In this document: one piece after another, positions 37,761 through 50,680 of the stretch
How positions within the stretch are numbered: the stretch's first letter is position 1
Layout: each line of letters begins with the position of its first letter
Made by a program: the position numbers and the translations under genes
Notes under the pieces: model-generated
Databases searched by the model: none
What the model was told of the DNA's origin: nothing
Seen by the model: the letters and a program-made list of their open reading frames with translations, nothing else
From: Promerops cafer
Taxonomy: Eukaryota > Chordata > Aves > Passeriformes > Nectariniidae
NCBI GenBank assembly: GCA_013398275.1
Contig: VZSE01014957.1
Coordinates: 85,082 to 149,081, forward strand
Direction: 5' to 3'
DNA: 64,000 nt

Positions 37761-40700
37761 CAAATCCACACTGACTTCTTCAGCCGCTTTCTTATGTGCA
37801 ACGCAGCACTGAAAAAAAAATTAGAAGGCACACCAGCTGCTAAATTCCAGAGGTGAAGCCATTCCCACAAGACATTTGTATAAGGGCACAGCTTTTGTAA
37901 GAAGCACATCAGAAATAAATCACCCCAAAGGACACCAGCAGGGCTGCTGACACCATCCCCACCTCTGCTCAGACACTCTGCATAGGAAAGAAGTCAAGGC
38001 AGAAAGCATCTTCTATCTTGGATTCCATTCCAAATAAATTAAAGGAAGGCACCTTTATTTAAATATGGAATTGGCTTCTCTGCCCTGTTCTGTCACACCC
38101 TGTTTTAACCAGGTTTTCTTGGCAAAGCACCTCTTGTGCCCAAAAATCCGCGATGTTTGGTGGAAGCTGAAAGTCCCTGTGGCCAACAATCAACAGCCCA
38201 AAAGGAACAAAAGGAGATTTGTACCCAGCAAACCCCACATCTGCATTTTCCCTTCTGCAAACAGCAGCAGGAAATCTCCAGGAACCCCCCAGTGCAGGGC
38301 TGGGAGGAGCTGCACTCGGAGGGAATTATTGTCCTCAGACAATCTCAGGAGGGATATATTTGAATTCTCTTTACATCTCTGAGCAACTAGAGGCCAGCTG
38401 TCTCTGAATACATGCATTTCACCTTGATTACTTCGTGTAATCAAGGAAATCTGTGCTCCCATGGAATTATTCCCTTGACTTGAACAAAACCAGGTGGATA
38501 TTGCACATGGGGAGGGCTTTCCTCAGGTTCCTCCAAGCCTTTACTCTTCATCTTATTCTGTGAGGCTGCTGAGCTCACTTATGGGTTTAGCGCATTGCAC
38601 AGGGGCAGGGGGTGAGGAAGTGTGTGTGGTTTTATATTTCTGCATTAAAAAGACATCTTCCATCTCCTAGGGACTGTCAAGCAATGAATGCAGACAAAAA
38701 AAAATCTTCCAACAAATGCTGCCTACAGGTGAACGCCCAGAAATAACAGGGGAGGTGAAAATGGGCTAAAATGAATTAAAGCTTGGAATGTTGGCCAAGA
38801 CAATTAGCAGCCAAAACACTCCATGGCCTCTAGCAGAGGGGTTTGTAAGCCCCTCTTTCAGCTCTCCCCTCAGCTCTCAGCTTCCCTGTGCTCTCATTCC
38901 AGTGCAAGGGAAATGAGGGTGCCTGGGAGGCTGCTGAGCAGATTTTCGGCATGAGGGGAAAACCCCCTGGAACGAACACGGGCACAACCAAGGCAAGCTC
39001 CAAGCACGGAGGTGCTTTGCTCTGCAGGCTGCATTTTAAACTGGAGCTCCCAGTGTCCCAGGGAGAGCTGGGGGAGCCCAGCCAGGGCTGGGTGGTGGGG
39101 CTGGAGGTGTCCTTCCATCCCCTGATGCCACTTTGGGTGACACCAGTTATTGATGCGGGATGGCATTTCCCATCAAGGGCGCCATGAAAAGGTCACATCC
39201 CATTGATGCAATTTATATCAGGACACGTTCAGCCCTTAAAAACACAGATGTTCTACCATTTACTCTGAGTTCAGCTCCATTGATGCACCCACCTGGCAGG
39301 TCTGACACCACAGGAGCTCCCAGACACCAGGGATTAGTCCCAGGGGAGATTATTCCAGCATTTTCTTCCTTTTTTCATGGTTTTTGCTATAAATATTTGA
39401 AACTACAGTATGTGCCCTGTTCCCAGAGCATTTTCCAAGGTGAGGACAACTGTTCTCTAGGACTGCCACTTATAAAAGTCTCTTCTTGTCTCAAATACTG
39501 TATGGCTCCTGATTTTGTTTGGTATTGACCTGAAAAATATTTAGATAACTAATTCCCAGCCTCAATATTGTGTATTTTTATTTACTGTGTTGTTCAGCTG
39601 GTCAATTAAACCCCCCTCTGTACAGGACTGGTTCTCTTGGTGGGATGTTGCTTTCCAAACTTGAATAACTTGAAATGCTCAAAAGTGGGTGAAATCAGTA
39701 GGTTTTTAGTACCATTATTCATCCAAAATTTAACAAAACATAACTGATCATGAGCAGCAATTATGCCTTAATATGCAAGTCAGGGAACTGTAGAACGGAA
39801 ATCCAACCCAACCCTTTTATGCACAGAAATATCCACCATTTTTGGTGTTAATTATTTCATTTGTCAATAAATACCATGAATGCCTCTTTTGACACTTTCC
39901 ACGTTCTCCTGTGAGCTCCACACCACTTTTTTCTCAGCTTATCCCCATTCATTGATCAGCTAATTTCAGTTTCTCCTTCTGACGCCCTCAGATGAGGATT
40001 TTCTGTGTATAATGGATTAAATAATAAAGCCAAGAAGTTGTGGGGTTTATATTTAGATAAACATATATTTAATATTTAGACAGCAACTGGAAACCAAGAA
40101 TTGGCTAAATAAAGGACCCCTATGTCAATATGCTTTAATTTGCAACTTAATTCATAGATTTCTGTTGTTAAATGTGCACCACACATTGTCAGCTTCAAGT
40201 AGTTGATGTATTTAGAGCTGAAAAAGCAAATCTAAAGCCACATTGGCACTATGGAAGTGAGGCAGGGTGCTGAGCAGAGCCATTCTCCAGGGAGCTAAAA
40301 TCCAGAGGCAGCCTTTTTTTTTTAGTTTTGATGTCTAAATACGGCCTGGTTTGAACCCTTCAAGGCTGCTCTTGAGACAGAGAAGGGCTCTGCAGTTTCA
40401 CACCAGCCCAAGGAGACATGAAGGAGGTGGCATGTGCCACTTTGAGGGGACACTCTGGGACAGCAAGGGCTGGGCACTCAGCAACCAGGAGGAGTCAGCA
40501 GAGCGAGACTCGAGAGCATTTCATTCCTTCTGACCTCTTTGTGCTGCCCTGCTCTGGCACCGACACTTACCCAGCCCCTGGAAGAGGAAAAAAACTCCAC
40601 AAGCGAACAAAAACTGCCTCTGCTGCTCTGCAAAGACATTTATTGGGAAGATGGCAGCTGCAGCAAGAGGTGAAAATGAGCTCTTGCTGCTGCAGTGAAG

Positions 40701-43526
40701 CTCTGATGTAATTTGGCACGAGATCTTCTGCAAATCAAGCAAATGTGACCCAACCATTCTTCCCCGTGTTTGGTCGAGTCCAGAAACTACAGCCAGAGCT
40801 GCTCTGGTTCCAGTGCACCAGCAGTGAAAAATAAAACACATTCTCCACCTCTTCTGCACAGTCCTCTCCACATTCTCTTCCTCTTCAGCCTTATTTGAGT
40901 TTTTCTTCCATTCAGGCTCAGCCTCACCTGGTAGCAACAATAATCCTGATCAGCATCTTCACTACAAAAACTGGGACTGCTGCACGATCTTCAGTGCACA
41001 CAAACTCTGCTTTTTCCAGTCTCACTGGTTTCATTTTAAGCAGTGCTCATGTGCAGACAATTGCCATGACCATGGGTACAGGACATTGTGAAAGGCTGAT
41101 GCCACCACTGTGCCCACCTCGGGTTTAAGGAAGGATTTTGGGGCTCACAGAGGATTCTTGCAGCCTCTAAGATCTCAAGAGAATCTGTGGCACCTGACAA
41201 AGCCTGACGCTGATGTGTACTCGTGGCTTTCAAACCAGCTGCTGTCCCCAAAATGACACACCAAATGCAAGCTTTAGGCAGATGATTTGAAAAGCCAGGA
41301 TAGATTTATTCCTAAGTATTGATTTTTTTATGTATTTATATTTCAAATAAATGTATTTTAAATATCAACTCTTGTCTGGATTCTTCTGGTTTGTATGTTA
41401 CCTTGTCTTTGAACTCTCTCCTGCACTGCTCTTGCTTAGCTCAGTGCTGGGAGTTGACCTTTTATTGCAATGAGAAACAAGGCCTTGGGCAAGGCAAGTA
41501 CAAAATAAATGGACCAAAGTGAAATCTGATGGATTGCTTGAGTTATAACATCAAACTGCTAATGCAAACGTTATTGCTCATAAATCACTTCACTTTCCTA
41601 AACTTCCTCCGTGTAAGAGTAGCCTTCACATCTCAGAGCATAATGTTCACTGATGATTAACACATATTAAATATAATTCCAACCTGCCCCTTTTAAGGGC
41701 TGGTTTAATTCTTCCAGAGGAGCTGGGAAAGTGTTCTCATCTTCAAATAGATCCATGTCCTTCTTCCTTGACCCCAGAAAACAACCTGGAGCTGCGTGGC
41801 ACTGCTGTGTGTGCCTTGCTCCAGCTACAAAGACAGCAGTGCTGGGGGATGCTGCTAACGGGGCAGCTCCTCTCAAAAAAAATTTTAAAAAAATATTTAA
41901 AAAAATTAAAAGTGATTTTACCAGTGGATTTCTTTCTGAGGCAGTGAATAAAAGCCATCCTGGTGATAAATTTCTGTTGCAGGGTTGTGCCAGATCAGAT
42001 GTTTGGGCTTTATTTCGTTCTTTAAGTTGCTTCCTGAAGCTGATGGGGCTGGCAGGAGAGAGGACTGTGTGGCAGTGCCCAGAGAGGACATCCAGCTCCT
42101 TCCTGCACTGATCCCAAAGCTGTGGGAGCAGGGGAAAGTCCTGCTGACAGATTTACCTCAGCCAACTCCTCCTCCACTGCAGCGAGCCCCCAGAGTGTGC
42201 TGAGAGAACACAGGCTGCACTAAGGACGTGGAAATAACAAATCGGGCTCCATCTTTTATGCTTTTCCCAGTTTAGGGAAGGGAGGGCAGGATTTATGTCA
42301 CTGTTTTACAGAGGGTACCAAGCAACTCCCTGCAGACTTTCAGAGGGTTTCTACAGGAGCATCCTCCAGGTCAGATCCTGAAAAAGCGATTTTAGTCATG
42401 CAGAAAAAGGAGCATCAGACAGGAATCTCCAGCAAGTTTATTTCTCCAGAGGACTCTCTGCTCAGTTCCCTTTGCAGAGATGGATTTTGAATCTCCTCAC
42501 AGGATCAGAGCAGCTCCCTTTGCAGCCAGCAGGATTTCCCAGCTGGGAAACCTCCACTGCAAGAATCAGCTCTGTAACACATCCAGCGCTGCAAGACTGC
42601 ATCTCCTTCACCTCAGGAGAGAGAGGCTTCCACCATTTCAATAACTTTAATAATTAAATCCACTCCATGTGTACGTAAGAGTTCAGGCATTACCACCCCT
42701 GATTTCTCCCTGCACACACTGACCAGGACCCTGCAGTTTTCCTCTGATGCCACAGAGAATTGTGCTCTCACAGGCCAGACTGTTCTGAGCAGCTCTGCTT
42801 GATTCACATCCCACGAGATAAAGATGTCTGGGATCTGGCACAAGCAGCTGCTTGTAGCAGGGCTCTTCCTGGCAGCAGGACTATGGGGAAACAGGCAGGG
42901 TGCTTTTAGGGCCACTGGAACAGTCACAGTTTGCACCAAGGGCCAGCCCCTCACCTTCCATTGCTTCTCATCCTTCTGGAGAGGTCGCTCAGCCTTCACT
43001 CAGGGACATCTATTTCTGCACTGGGGCATCACCAGCTTTGGACCCATCCTCAGCCTTAAACACGTGGCCTCTACAGCCCCAGAGCCCTGATAATCTTCAT
43101 TTACCCTCAGCAGCACTGACTGAAACCATGGAAGGGAATTGCAGCATCAGAACTGTTCTTCCTCTAGATTTCCTCTGAACAACAAAGCCATTAATGACCT
43201 CATTCACCTGATCCTTCCTTAATGCCTAGATTAGGGTTTTGGCAGCCCACCTTTGATTCTCTTGCCCAAGTGACCTCTCTTTCCAGCACACAACTTCTTG
43301 CTCATACCCCTGTTATCACCTCATGGTGTGAACACTGAGCAGAGAAACTGGGAAACCACTGTTGAACCACAGGGAAAAGAAATTCTAATGAAGTGGTTGA
43401 AAACCAAATTGGATCCATTTTGTTCTGGTCACCAGTCAAACACTTTTCCCTAATCATATTTGAATTAGTTTATCTCTCTTTTCCTCTCCACAAACAAAGA
43501 GGCACATGAATAAAATTAAAGCATGC
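37761..43526. other. Intergenic region, nothing recognised
   Basis: Mixed-composition sequence without a recognisable gene, LTR, CR1 or tandem array. Short open frames occur in all registers at a rate consistent with chance. Confidence 0.55.
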
Positions 43527-43578
43527 TCCCAGGTAGGTATAGATATATTCATTCCCAGGTAGGTATAGATATATTCAT
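43527..43578. repeat. Exact 26-base tandem duplication
   Basis: Two identical adjacent 26-base units start TCCCAGGTAGG, at 43527 and 43553. Perfect identity points to a recent event. Confidence 0.95.
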
Positions 43579-46500
43579 TCCAAAGTTTGAATTGACAAAA
43601 CAAACCAGCAAAATATATTGAAAAGCTTGGAAATCGGTTTGGGGAAGTAACTCGAATAACTGAATGCTTGCTTACAGGTATAAATCAATAAAGCCTAAAA
43701 TAACTGATTTACAGCAGCTATGAATTATTAGCTGCTGCCAGAGTTGGCAGTTTAGTTACATTTAAAGAACTCAAAGTCGTTCTCAGTCAATAAGTTTTCC
43801 TTGATGCTGGAAAACCAAAGTGCAGAGCTCACCAGTAGTTAAATAAATAACGATTGGCTTTGGTTTATACACAACAACTCAACATCACACTGTTAATATG
43901 TGATCCCCTCCTGTAGAAAGCTCATAGAGCTGACACAATAAAGTTGTTTAATCGATGTTGATTTAAGAGAAGCAAGGATTTTAGGGAGAAGAAAACATGT
44001 TTTTGTTCAGGTTTAGCCCAAGAGTCAGGATAATGAAAAATGCTCATTTTGTACATGAAAAGCCTTCTTTAAGGCTGGAATAAAAGAAGTGTTTAACGCT
44101 AAGGATGAACCTCATAACAATCAAAAAAATTAACTCCTAATAAAAAGACCCCTTGTTTTTCTACTACAATGCAGAAGTGGAAGTGCTTGTGGTGCAGCTC
44201 CTCGGTGAGGGTTGGGGTTATTCACTGGTCTCTCTTAGGTCTCCAAACAAAAATTAAACCCCAGACGGTTCCTCAAGAACCAGCAAAGACAATTTCTCTT
44301 CTAAAAAAGCTTAAAAAGACAGAAAAAGATGTAAAAAATCTCCTCATTTAAGCGAATTCCTTTGGGAATTCCTCCAGGGCTGAAGGTTCTGCTGTCCAGT
44401 CCCAGCCATGCCCTACAAACCCAATGGGTTTTTCTTCCATCAGTGTTATTTAATAGACAGATTCCTTCAATCAGCTCCTTTGACATGTTCTCCCAAATTC
44501 CACATCACCCCAGACATGTCTCAGGCTATTTCCATCTCTTTTCTGGATGGCTTTGGACTCTGTCAAGTCCTGGCATATACAATACATTTATTTCCTGTAA
44601 TATTGGAAATTTTCCTGCAGCAATTACTTTCAGAGGCATTTTGATGTCTGCCTGCATCTGTGGTGAATTCTGGGTTTATTAAGGTGGAAATCCACGTGAG
44701 CTGCTGTCAGGGAACAGCAAAGTTCAGCTTGCCCTTACAATGCAGATTTTCAATGACCACACTCAGCTAATTCTGTGCTTTATTCCTGACTTAATTGGTC
44801 CTGATAATTTATTGTCCTCCTGTGTTGTTTTACCTTGTAAAGTGCTGTTTCAGGTGAGTCTTTGGAGCACTGAAATGATTATTTTCCCCCCACAAATGGT
44901 TGTAATTCTGATTTTTCAGCAGTAAATAGTACTGCTGCTCACTGTATATTGTTCTAGCTTGTGTTAAAAATCTGCTTTCCATCAATTCCTCAGGCGAGTC
45001 ATGAAAATATGGAATTATTTACCTCCATTGTCCCATGTCAGTGCCAAAGGTGAGGGAATGCACCTGGTGTTTCCTGCCAGTGCCTGTGGTGACAAACCCA
45101 GCCTGAAACCTGAGTTACCTGGGACAGCTTCTCATCCATCCCTGCTGGAAACCAACTTCCTTGTCAGGACCACACTCAGCAAAATATCCCGGGATGAACA
45201 GCAGCAGGTATGGCCAGAGCTTCTCAATGTCTGCTCAGCTCATGGCAAGGCTCCTCCTGCCTTCCAAAGGGCTTTGCCTGTGCTTCTCAAAAATGTAGGA
45301 AAGGGAAAAAATGGGGGGGAAATGCTCTACAAACATTCTGGACTGACCCCCAAGGTGTTTGTGTCTCTCAGTTTCACCTCACTGCCCCTTGTCTTCCCAA
45401 ACAAAGGTCATCTGCCACCAGCTCCCAGGTTTTGCCATTTTTCATGGCATAGATTCCTGGGTTTTCACAAATTAAAATGGCAAGAGACTACAAAATATCA
45501 CCTGGTCATAACTACCCATTAAGCAAAAAAACAGCAGATTTTTTATATTATATATTATAGTATATATTTTAGATTTTTTTCCAAAAGTATCCAAAGAGTT
45601 AAATGGTACCCAATGATTTGTGACACCAAATGAGCACCATGCAATGATTATTTTACAGCTGCATTAAATTCCCCTTCCCCAATAGGGAGAATTTAATTTA
45701 ATGAATTAAAGGATTAATTTATCATTGATTTTCACCTGGAAATGAATCACCTTTCATTGTTATATGGATATATATTTCAGAGGAAGCCTTGCTCATAATC
45801 TGTTTGAAGTACACTATTTTCAAATTCACATAAAATCAATTCAAGAAGAGCTTTTAAGTTGCAGATAAAATAAAAACAAATAAGAAAAAAAAAAAAAGCA
45901 GAGCATGTAGACAAACCCTCGAGGTTCTCACACTCCAAGGGAATGTCAGGAGTGGGATTTGGGATTTGGCTCCTCTACAAGGACACAAAGTCAGTGTGAG
46001 GATCAGTGCCACCCAGCCATGTCAGTGGTGACTGACAAAACTGGATATTGACATTTCTCTGTGCTCTCGCTCTGAAATCAATGCACACATTTCAATATTT
46101 TCAGGTCTCCAGTAAGGTGATGTCCAAATGCTTTGCATGGACAAATTACCCCCACACACAGCTTTAGGCTCCCAGAACTTTGGGGTCCCTTGAATTTTCC
46201 TTTCCTCAGGTGCTCAGTTCCACTGGGGATTGCACGTTCAGCACTCCAGCATGAGAAAAAAATAACTTTTCTCTTCACTGTTTCACCTCTTTCTTGGAAA
46301 ATGGTGGAGCATTCTTGAGAAAATTTAGATTTGATTTAATCTGTGAAAATTGGCTTTTCCTTTTAAGCCCTTTGCTGCCTTTTCTGTTGGGAAATAAAGG
46401 CAGATGTATTTCAGGACAGCATTGGGAACAATTACCCATTTATCAGCACGGGGTGAGTCTGTTCCTCCTGCACTTGCTGCACGTCATGCCCTGACATTCC

Positions 46501-49278
46501 CTCATTTTCTCTGGCAATGTCCTTTTAGTCCTGTATTATTTTCCAACCCTTGGAGAGCATTTCCTGTAGTCTCCCTTTCAGGAGGATGCAGATTTCTTCT
46601 CCCTTGGTGCTCCAGCCCTTCAAGACACACGTGGCTTTTCAGACCTGTTTAACTGAAGCCTGTAGGTCTCTCCTCAGCATCCTAATTCAGTTCTTTTTGC
46701 TGCTTCTGGAGGAGGCTGAACTTCATTTTCCAAAAGCCTCCAATCTCCTAATTAGGCACGTGATGTGAGAAGCTGGAATTTCACAAAATCCATCAACACT
46801 TGAGCACTGACCTTCTGGGACTCTACCCAGCAGCTTCCAAGGCTGTAGGGTTTATAATTTTTTTTTAAATCCAGCCCTTATTATAGCAGCAAAATCCTGA
46901 TACCATTGGGCAGCAGAGGTGCTGTGATTTTTCAGGTATTTTTGCAAATACACACAGTGACTTTAAGAAGTGCAGACACAGCTTTATTCTCTGTACAACA
47001 TCTTTTATACCATTAATTGTGCAGACTGAACTTAACGCTGGCTGTGAAGAAACAGAATTAAAACCACTCCTGGGATAACACAAACGTGTGCTTGTCAGCA
47101 CACAAAGTATGAGGCATTTAGGGAGGGAGACAATAATTAGAATTTATCTAAGAATAAATATGTGAAAGGAGCAGACCATCTGCTTGGAACAAAGATGGAA
47201 TGGAGCAACGAGAAGCCTTCTAAGAAAGAGGGATATTCAGAGGGCTAAAAAGGAGGATTTTATTGCCCTGCTAGATTTTAACACCACCCCAGAAGGATTT
47301 GTTGTAACCTGGGGACCAAATATTACATTCTGGCTGCCTGATGAACCCTGGCTGGCTTTGATGAGGAAGATGTGTGACTGCAGCACATTTCTTGGAAAAA
47401 GATGTGAACCTGACAGTTGCCCAAAGAGCCAGTTTTAAAAACCTGTAGCTGAATGAGCTGTGGAGCGATGCAGCAGCACTGGTTCAGTGCCCTCAGTGGG
47501 GTACAGAGAAGGAAACCACTGTGAGTGTAAAGCACATGGATGCATTTTCCTGACTCCAAGTGAGAGCAAAAAGCAAATTCCCATAGGAAATGAATGTTTG
47601 TTGGGGCCAGAAATGCCTGCAGAGTGCTGCTGTGCAGAGATTCACCTTCACAACGGGGAGCATCTGCCTCAAGGGAGAGCAAGGGAAAATCCAAACCGGC
47701 AGCATTCAACATGGACTCTTCCCCCAAACAACTGCATTTTGAGGTGTTTACATGAAAAATTCAACTGGCATTGCTCCTGAGGGTGTGGGGAGAGGGGCTG
47801 CAGGCTCCAGGGGCTGAGCTGGAGGAGGCAGGTGGGGTTTGGAGGGTTAGGGGTGGCTGCTCACCAATCCTGGGTGTTGTGAGGACACAACAAACACCAG
47901 ATCACGCTGCTGCTTCTGTCCCTGGGCACCCACCAGAGCTAACAGTCCCCTCCCGCCTTATTAGATTGGTTTCTGGGGAGAAAAAATTGCTGCCTGTCTG
48001 TTTTTCAGGGCTAGACAACCCTCACTCCACGTGCTTAAAATTAGAATATCAAGGCAGGGAAAATTAATTAGCAATGTGGGGCTTCAGCTGGGACAGGCAG
48101 CTTGACCTCAGCTGGTTGTTCTGAAGAGGTCAGTTTTATGTGACCATGGTCACACAGACCTCAGACACTGTGGAAGAGATCCCTGACATTCTCCTGGGCT
48201 TGGCAGTGCTAATTCAAACCCCAAAAACACCAGGGAAAGTGCATTCTGTTTATTGGTCCCCCACCCACACAGGTTATACTCATCCACTTCCACTTCATGC
48301 TCCCTAGCTATCAAACAAGAAAAATTCCCCACTGGTGAATAGTAAAGTTTAATTAACATTTATGAACTACTGCCTGATGTTCATGTGGAATTAAACAGAA
48401 AGCACTAATAATGGAGGGAATATACAATTCAAAACAAAGCTGAGTGCAAAATGTAGGGCATGTAGTCATGAATCTCATTTTCCGCTTATGTGTGGCACAA
48501 TTTAGAGGACATTTTTAGCCTGCTCTGTGTGGAGGAGGACAAATACTATGCAGCTTTAAATAAATATGTGTTTTTAAAAGAGGTGTCTGTGGGACCAGCT
48601 GGGATGTTACCCAAGGAGGATACAGTGGGTTTCTCTATTCCTTCGCATCACTTTATTTCTCCATTTTCTCTTTCCATAGTGCTTTATTTTGTTCCTTTTC
48701 CCCACAGCCTGTGCTGTGTCTCAGCCCACAAAGCTTTTCTCGAGTCCACCCTGTTCCAAAAGGCTGGACTTGATGAGCTGGACAATTCCTGCATGTGAGA
48801 AAGCCACACCAGCACAAAGCCCCGTGCCCGGGTCTGGAACACGAGCGCGTCAGGACAGATCCGAAACACGAGATCACAGGAGCCAAACGTGGGACACAGG
48901 CTGCTGCCTGTTGCTCAGCAGCACTCCCCTGATGTCACCCAAATCGTGACCTCAGCATCAGAGGTGTGCACGGGGATCATCTGATCTGGCAGCAAACAAA
49001 ACCCCACAGCTCCATCCCACGAGGGCTCCGACGGCACCGTGGGCAAGGAGCTCGTTTGCCTCCTGATCAACTCTGAACGTGCCTGGAGGTTAAGGCAATA
49101 ACCTCCTGAAATGATGGAATTCTGACCTCACAGATAGAAAGGGAGGTGGCCACGACTCAGTCAGGTTTGCAGGGCAGAGATCAGAGCTCTGTTGGGAGGG
49201 GACATGGTGGGCGAGGAGCTGTTCTCTCCCTTAGGCAGCACAGCCATCCTTTGCTTTTCTCATGCAACATTTAGCTCT
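43579..49278. other. Intergenic region, nothing recognised
   Basis: Largely AT-rich with a TA-rich run near 45538-45580 and an A-rich run near 45883-45898. No gene or mobile element is seen. The 173-codon frame at 45001-45522 has no recognisable motif. Confidence 0.55.
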
Positions 49279-49376
49279 CATATTCTATACTTTTACCCTT
49301 TTCGTATTCTATATTTTTACCCTTTTCATATTCTATATTTTTACCCTTTTCATATTCTATATATTTTTACCCTTTA
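49279..49376. repeat. 24-base tandem repeat, four units
   Basis: Units at 49279, 49303, 49327 and 49351 have consensus CATATTCTATATTTTTACCC plus TTTT. The last unit has a two-base TA expansion. The array leaves two overlapping short plus-strand frames open, which is a by-product of the period. Confidence 0.95.
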
Positions 49377-50623
49377 TATTTATGAATATATTAAGTTGCA
49401 GAGTGCCAACACTTTTTTCTTTTCTTTCCAGAGGATGTCATAGTCTGTTTCCTTCATTAAACAGCAAAGCTGAAAAACCATTCAGATATAAAATCCAAAC
49501 GAAGTTGCTTAATAAGACAAAAAAAGCTTAAGTATTTTATATCAAATATATGTTCCAATTAAACAAATAAATTACATTAAATTTTGTCTTTTCTCTCTTT
49601 AACTGGAAAGAACTTATTTCATTCAAGATCAACTTCTTATGTAGTGTGAAAAAGAAAACAGAAGGCCACATTTCATTCTTTATTGCAGACCTTTGAGTGT
49701 GGAAAGTACTTGAAGAAGCTGGAAACAAATTCTGCTCGAGGCAGCCACCCAAGAAGAATGTTCTTGTCATTAGGCTAAAGGAATTCCTGGGTGCTGCTGA
49801 ACAGATTTAACACAACAAGGAATGGAAGAGGAAATGAAGAGAAAATGTTCTCCACCTCTGGGTTTTCTCAATCAAACCCCAGCTTGCTTCTGAATATCCT
49901 TCAGTGTATTAAAACCTGAATCTGTCCTCTTCACACCAACCTGCTCCCACTCATAATTTTAAAAAAAGACAATTCTTGGTTCCCTGAACACTAAAAACTA
50001 AGCCAGAGCTGTTGGCCCTCTCTAATCCTAAACTTCTGCAGCCAAATGGCTTAAAGCAAAAATAAAATGCTCTTCCATCCTTTTTTAACAAATCCTACTG
50101 CTCACACAGACATTAGCATACCTGAACTCACACTTGGAACATAAACAACCCCTTCTGGTCTTGGATATTTTCCTAGTTTTCCAGCCTATGTAAAATCCAG
50201 CATTAAACTCATCTGGTAAATGTTTCCTTAAATATTTATTTCCTGGATTTTCTCACTGGCCCAGCACAAATCTTCCCCTGTACATTTTTCAGCTATTCCA
50301 AAGCTGTCAAATACAAATCTGTCCCCAGTCAAGCACGTGGCAGAAGTCAAATGTTTAGTGACCATAAAGCATATAAAGGAAAAAATTGGAGCAGCTGCTC
50401 CCCATCTGGAACACAGCTTCAGCAGGTATTAATGACAAAAATGGCCAATTTCGGGGTAGTGGTAGCTTGACTCTGCCAGATTGGAAAGGCTGACCTCAGG
50501 ATGGCAGCTCTGGAAAAAAAAAAGAAGCTGTCTGTGATGGTCTTGCAAGAGGAAAAATGTCATAAACTTGATGGTTATTTCTAGCAGAATAACTGTGGGA
50601 GTAAATGATTTTATGGGATTTTC
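49377..50623. other. Intergenic AT-rich sequence
   Basis: No gene or repeat is recognised. Confidence 0.55.
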
Positions 50624-50680
50624 ATGGAGTCACAGAATGGTTGGGAAGGAACCTCAAAGGTCATCGAGTTCCAAACTCCC
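50624..50680 (-). mobile_element. CR1 LINE tail, minus strand
   Basis: The plus strand reads GAGTCACAGAATGGTTGGGA, then AGGAACCTCAAAGGTCATCG and AGTTCCAAACTCCC. This is the reverse complement of a CR1 3' end with its octamer. Only about 57 bases are recognisable. Confidence 0.8.
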
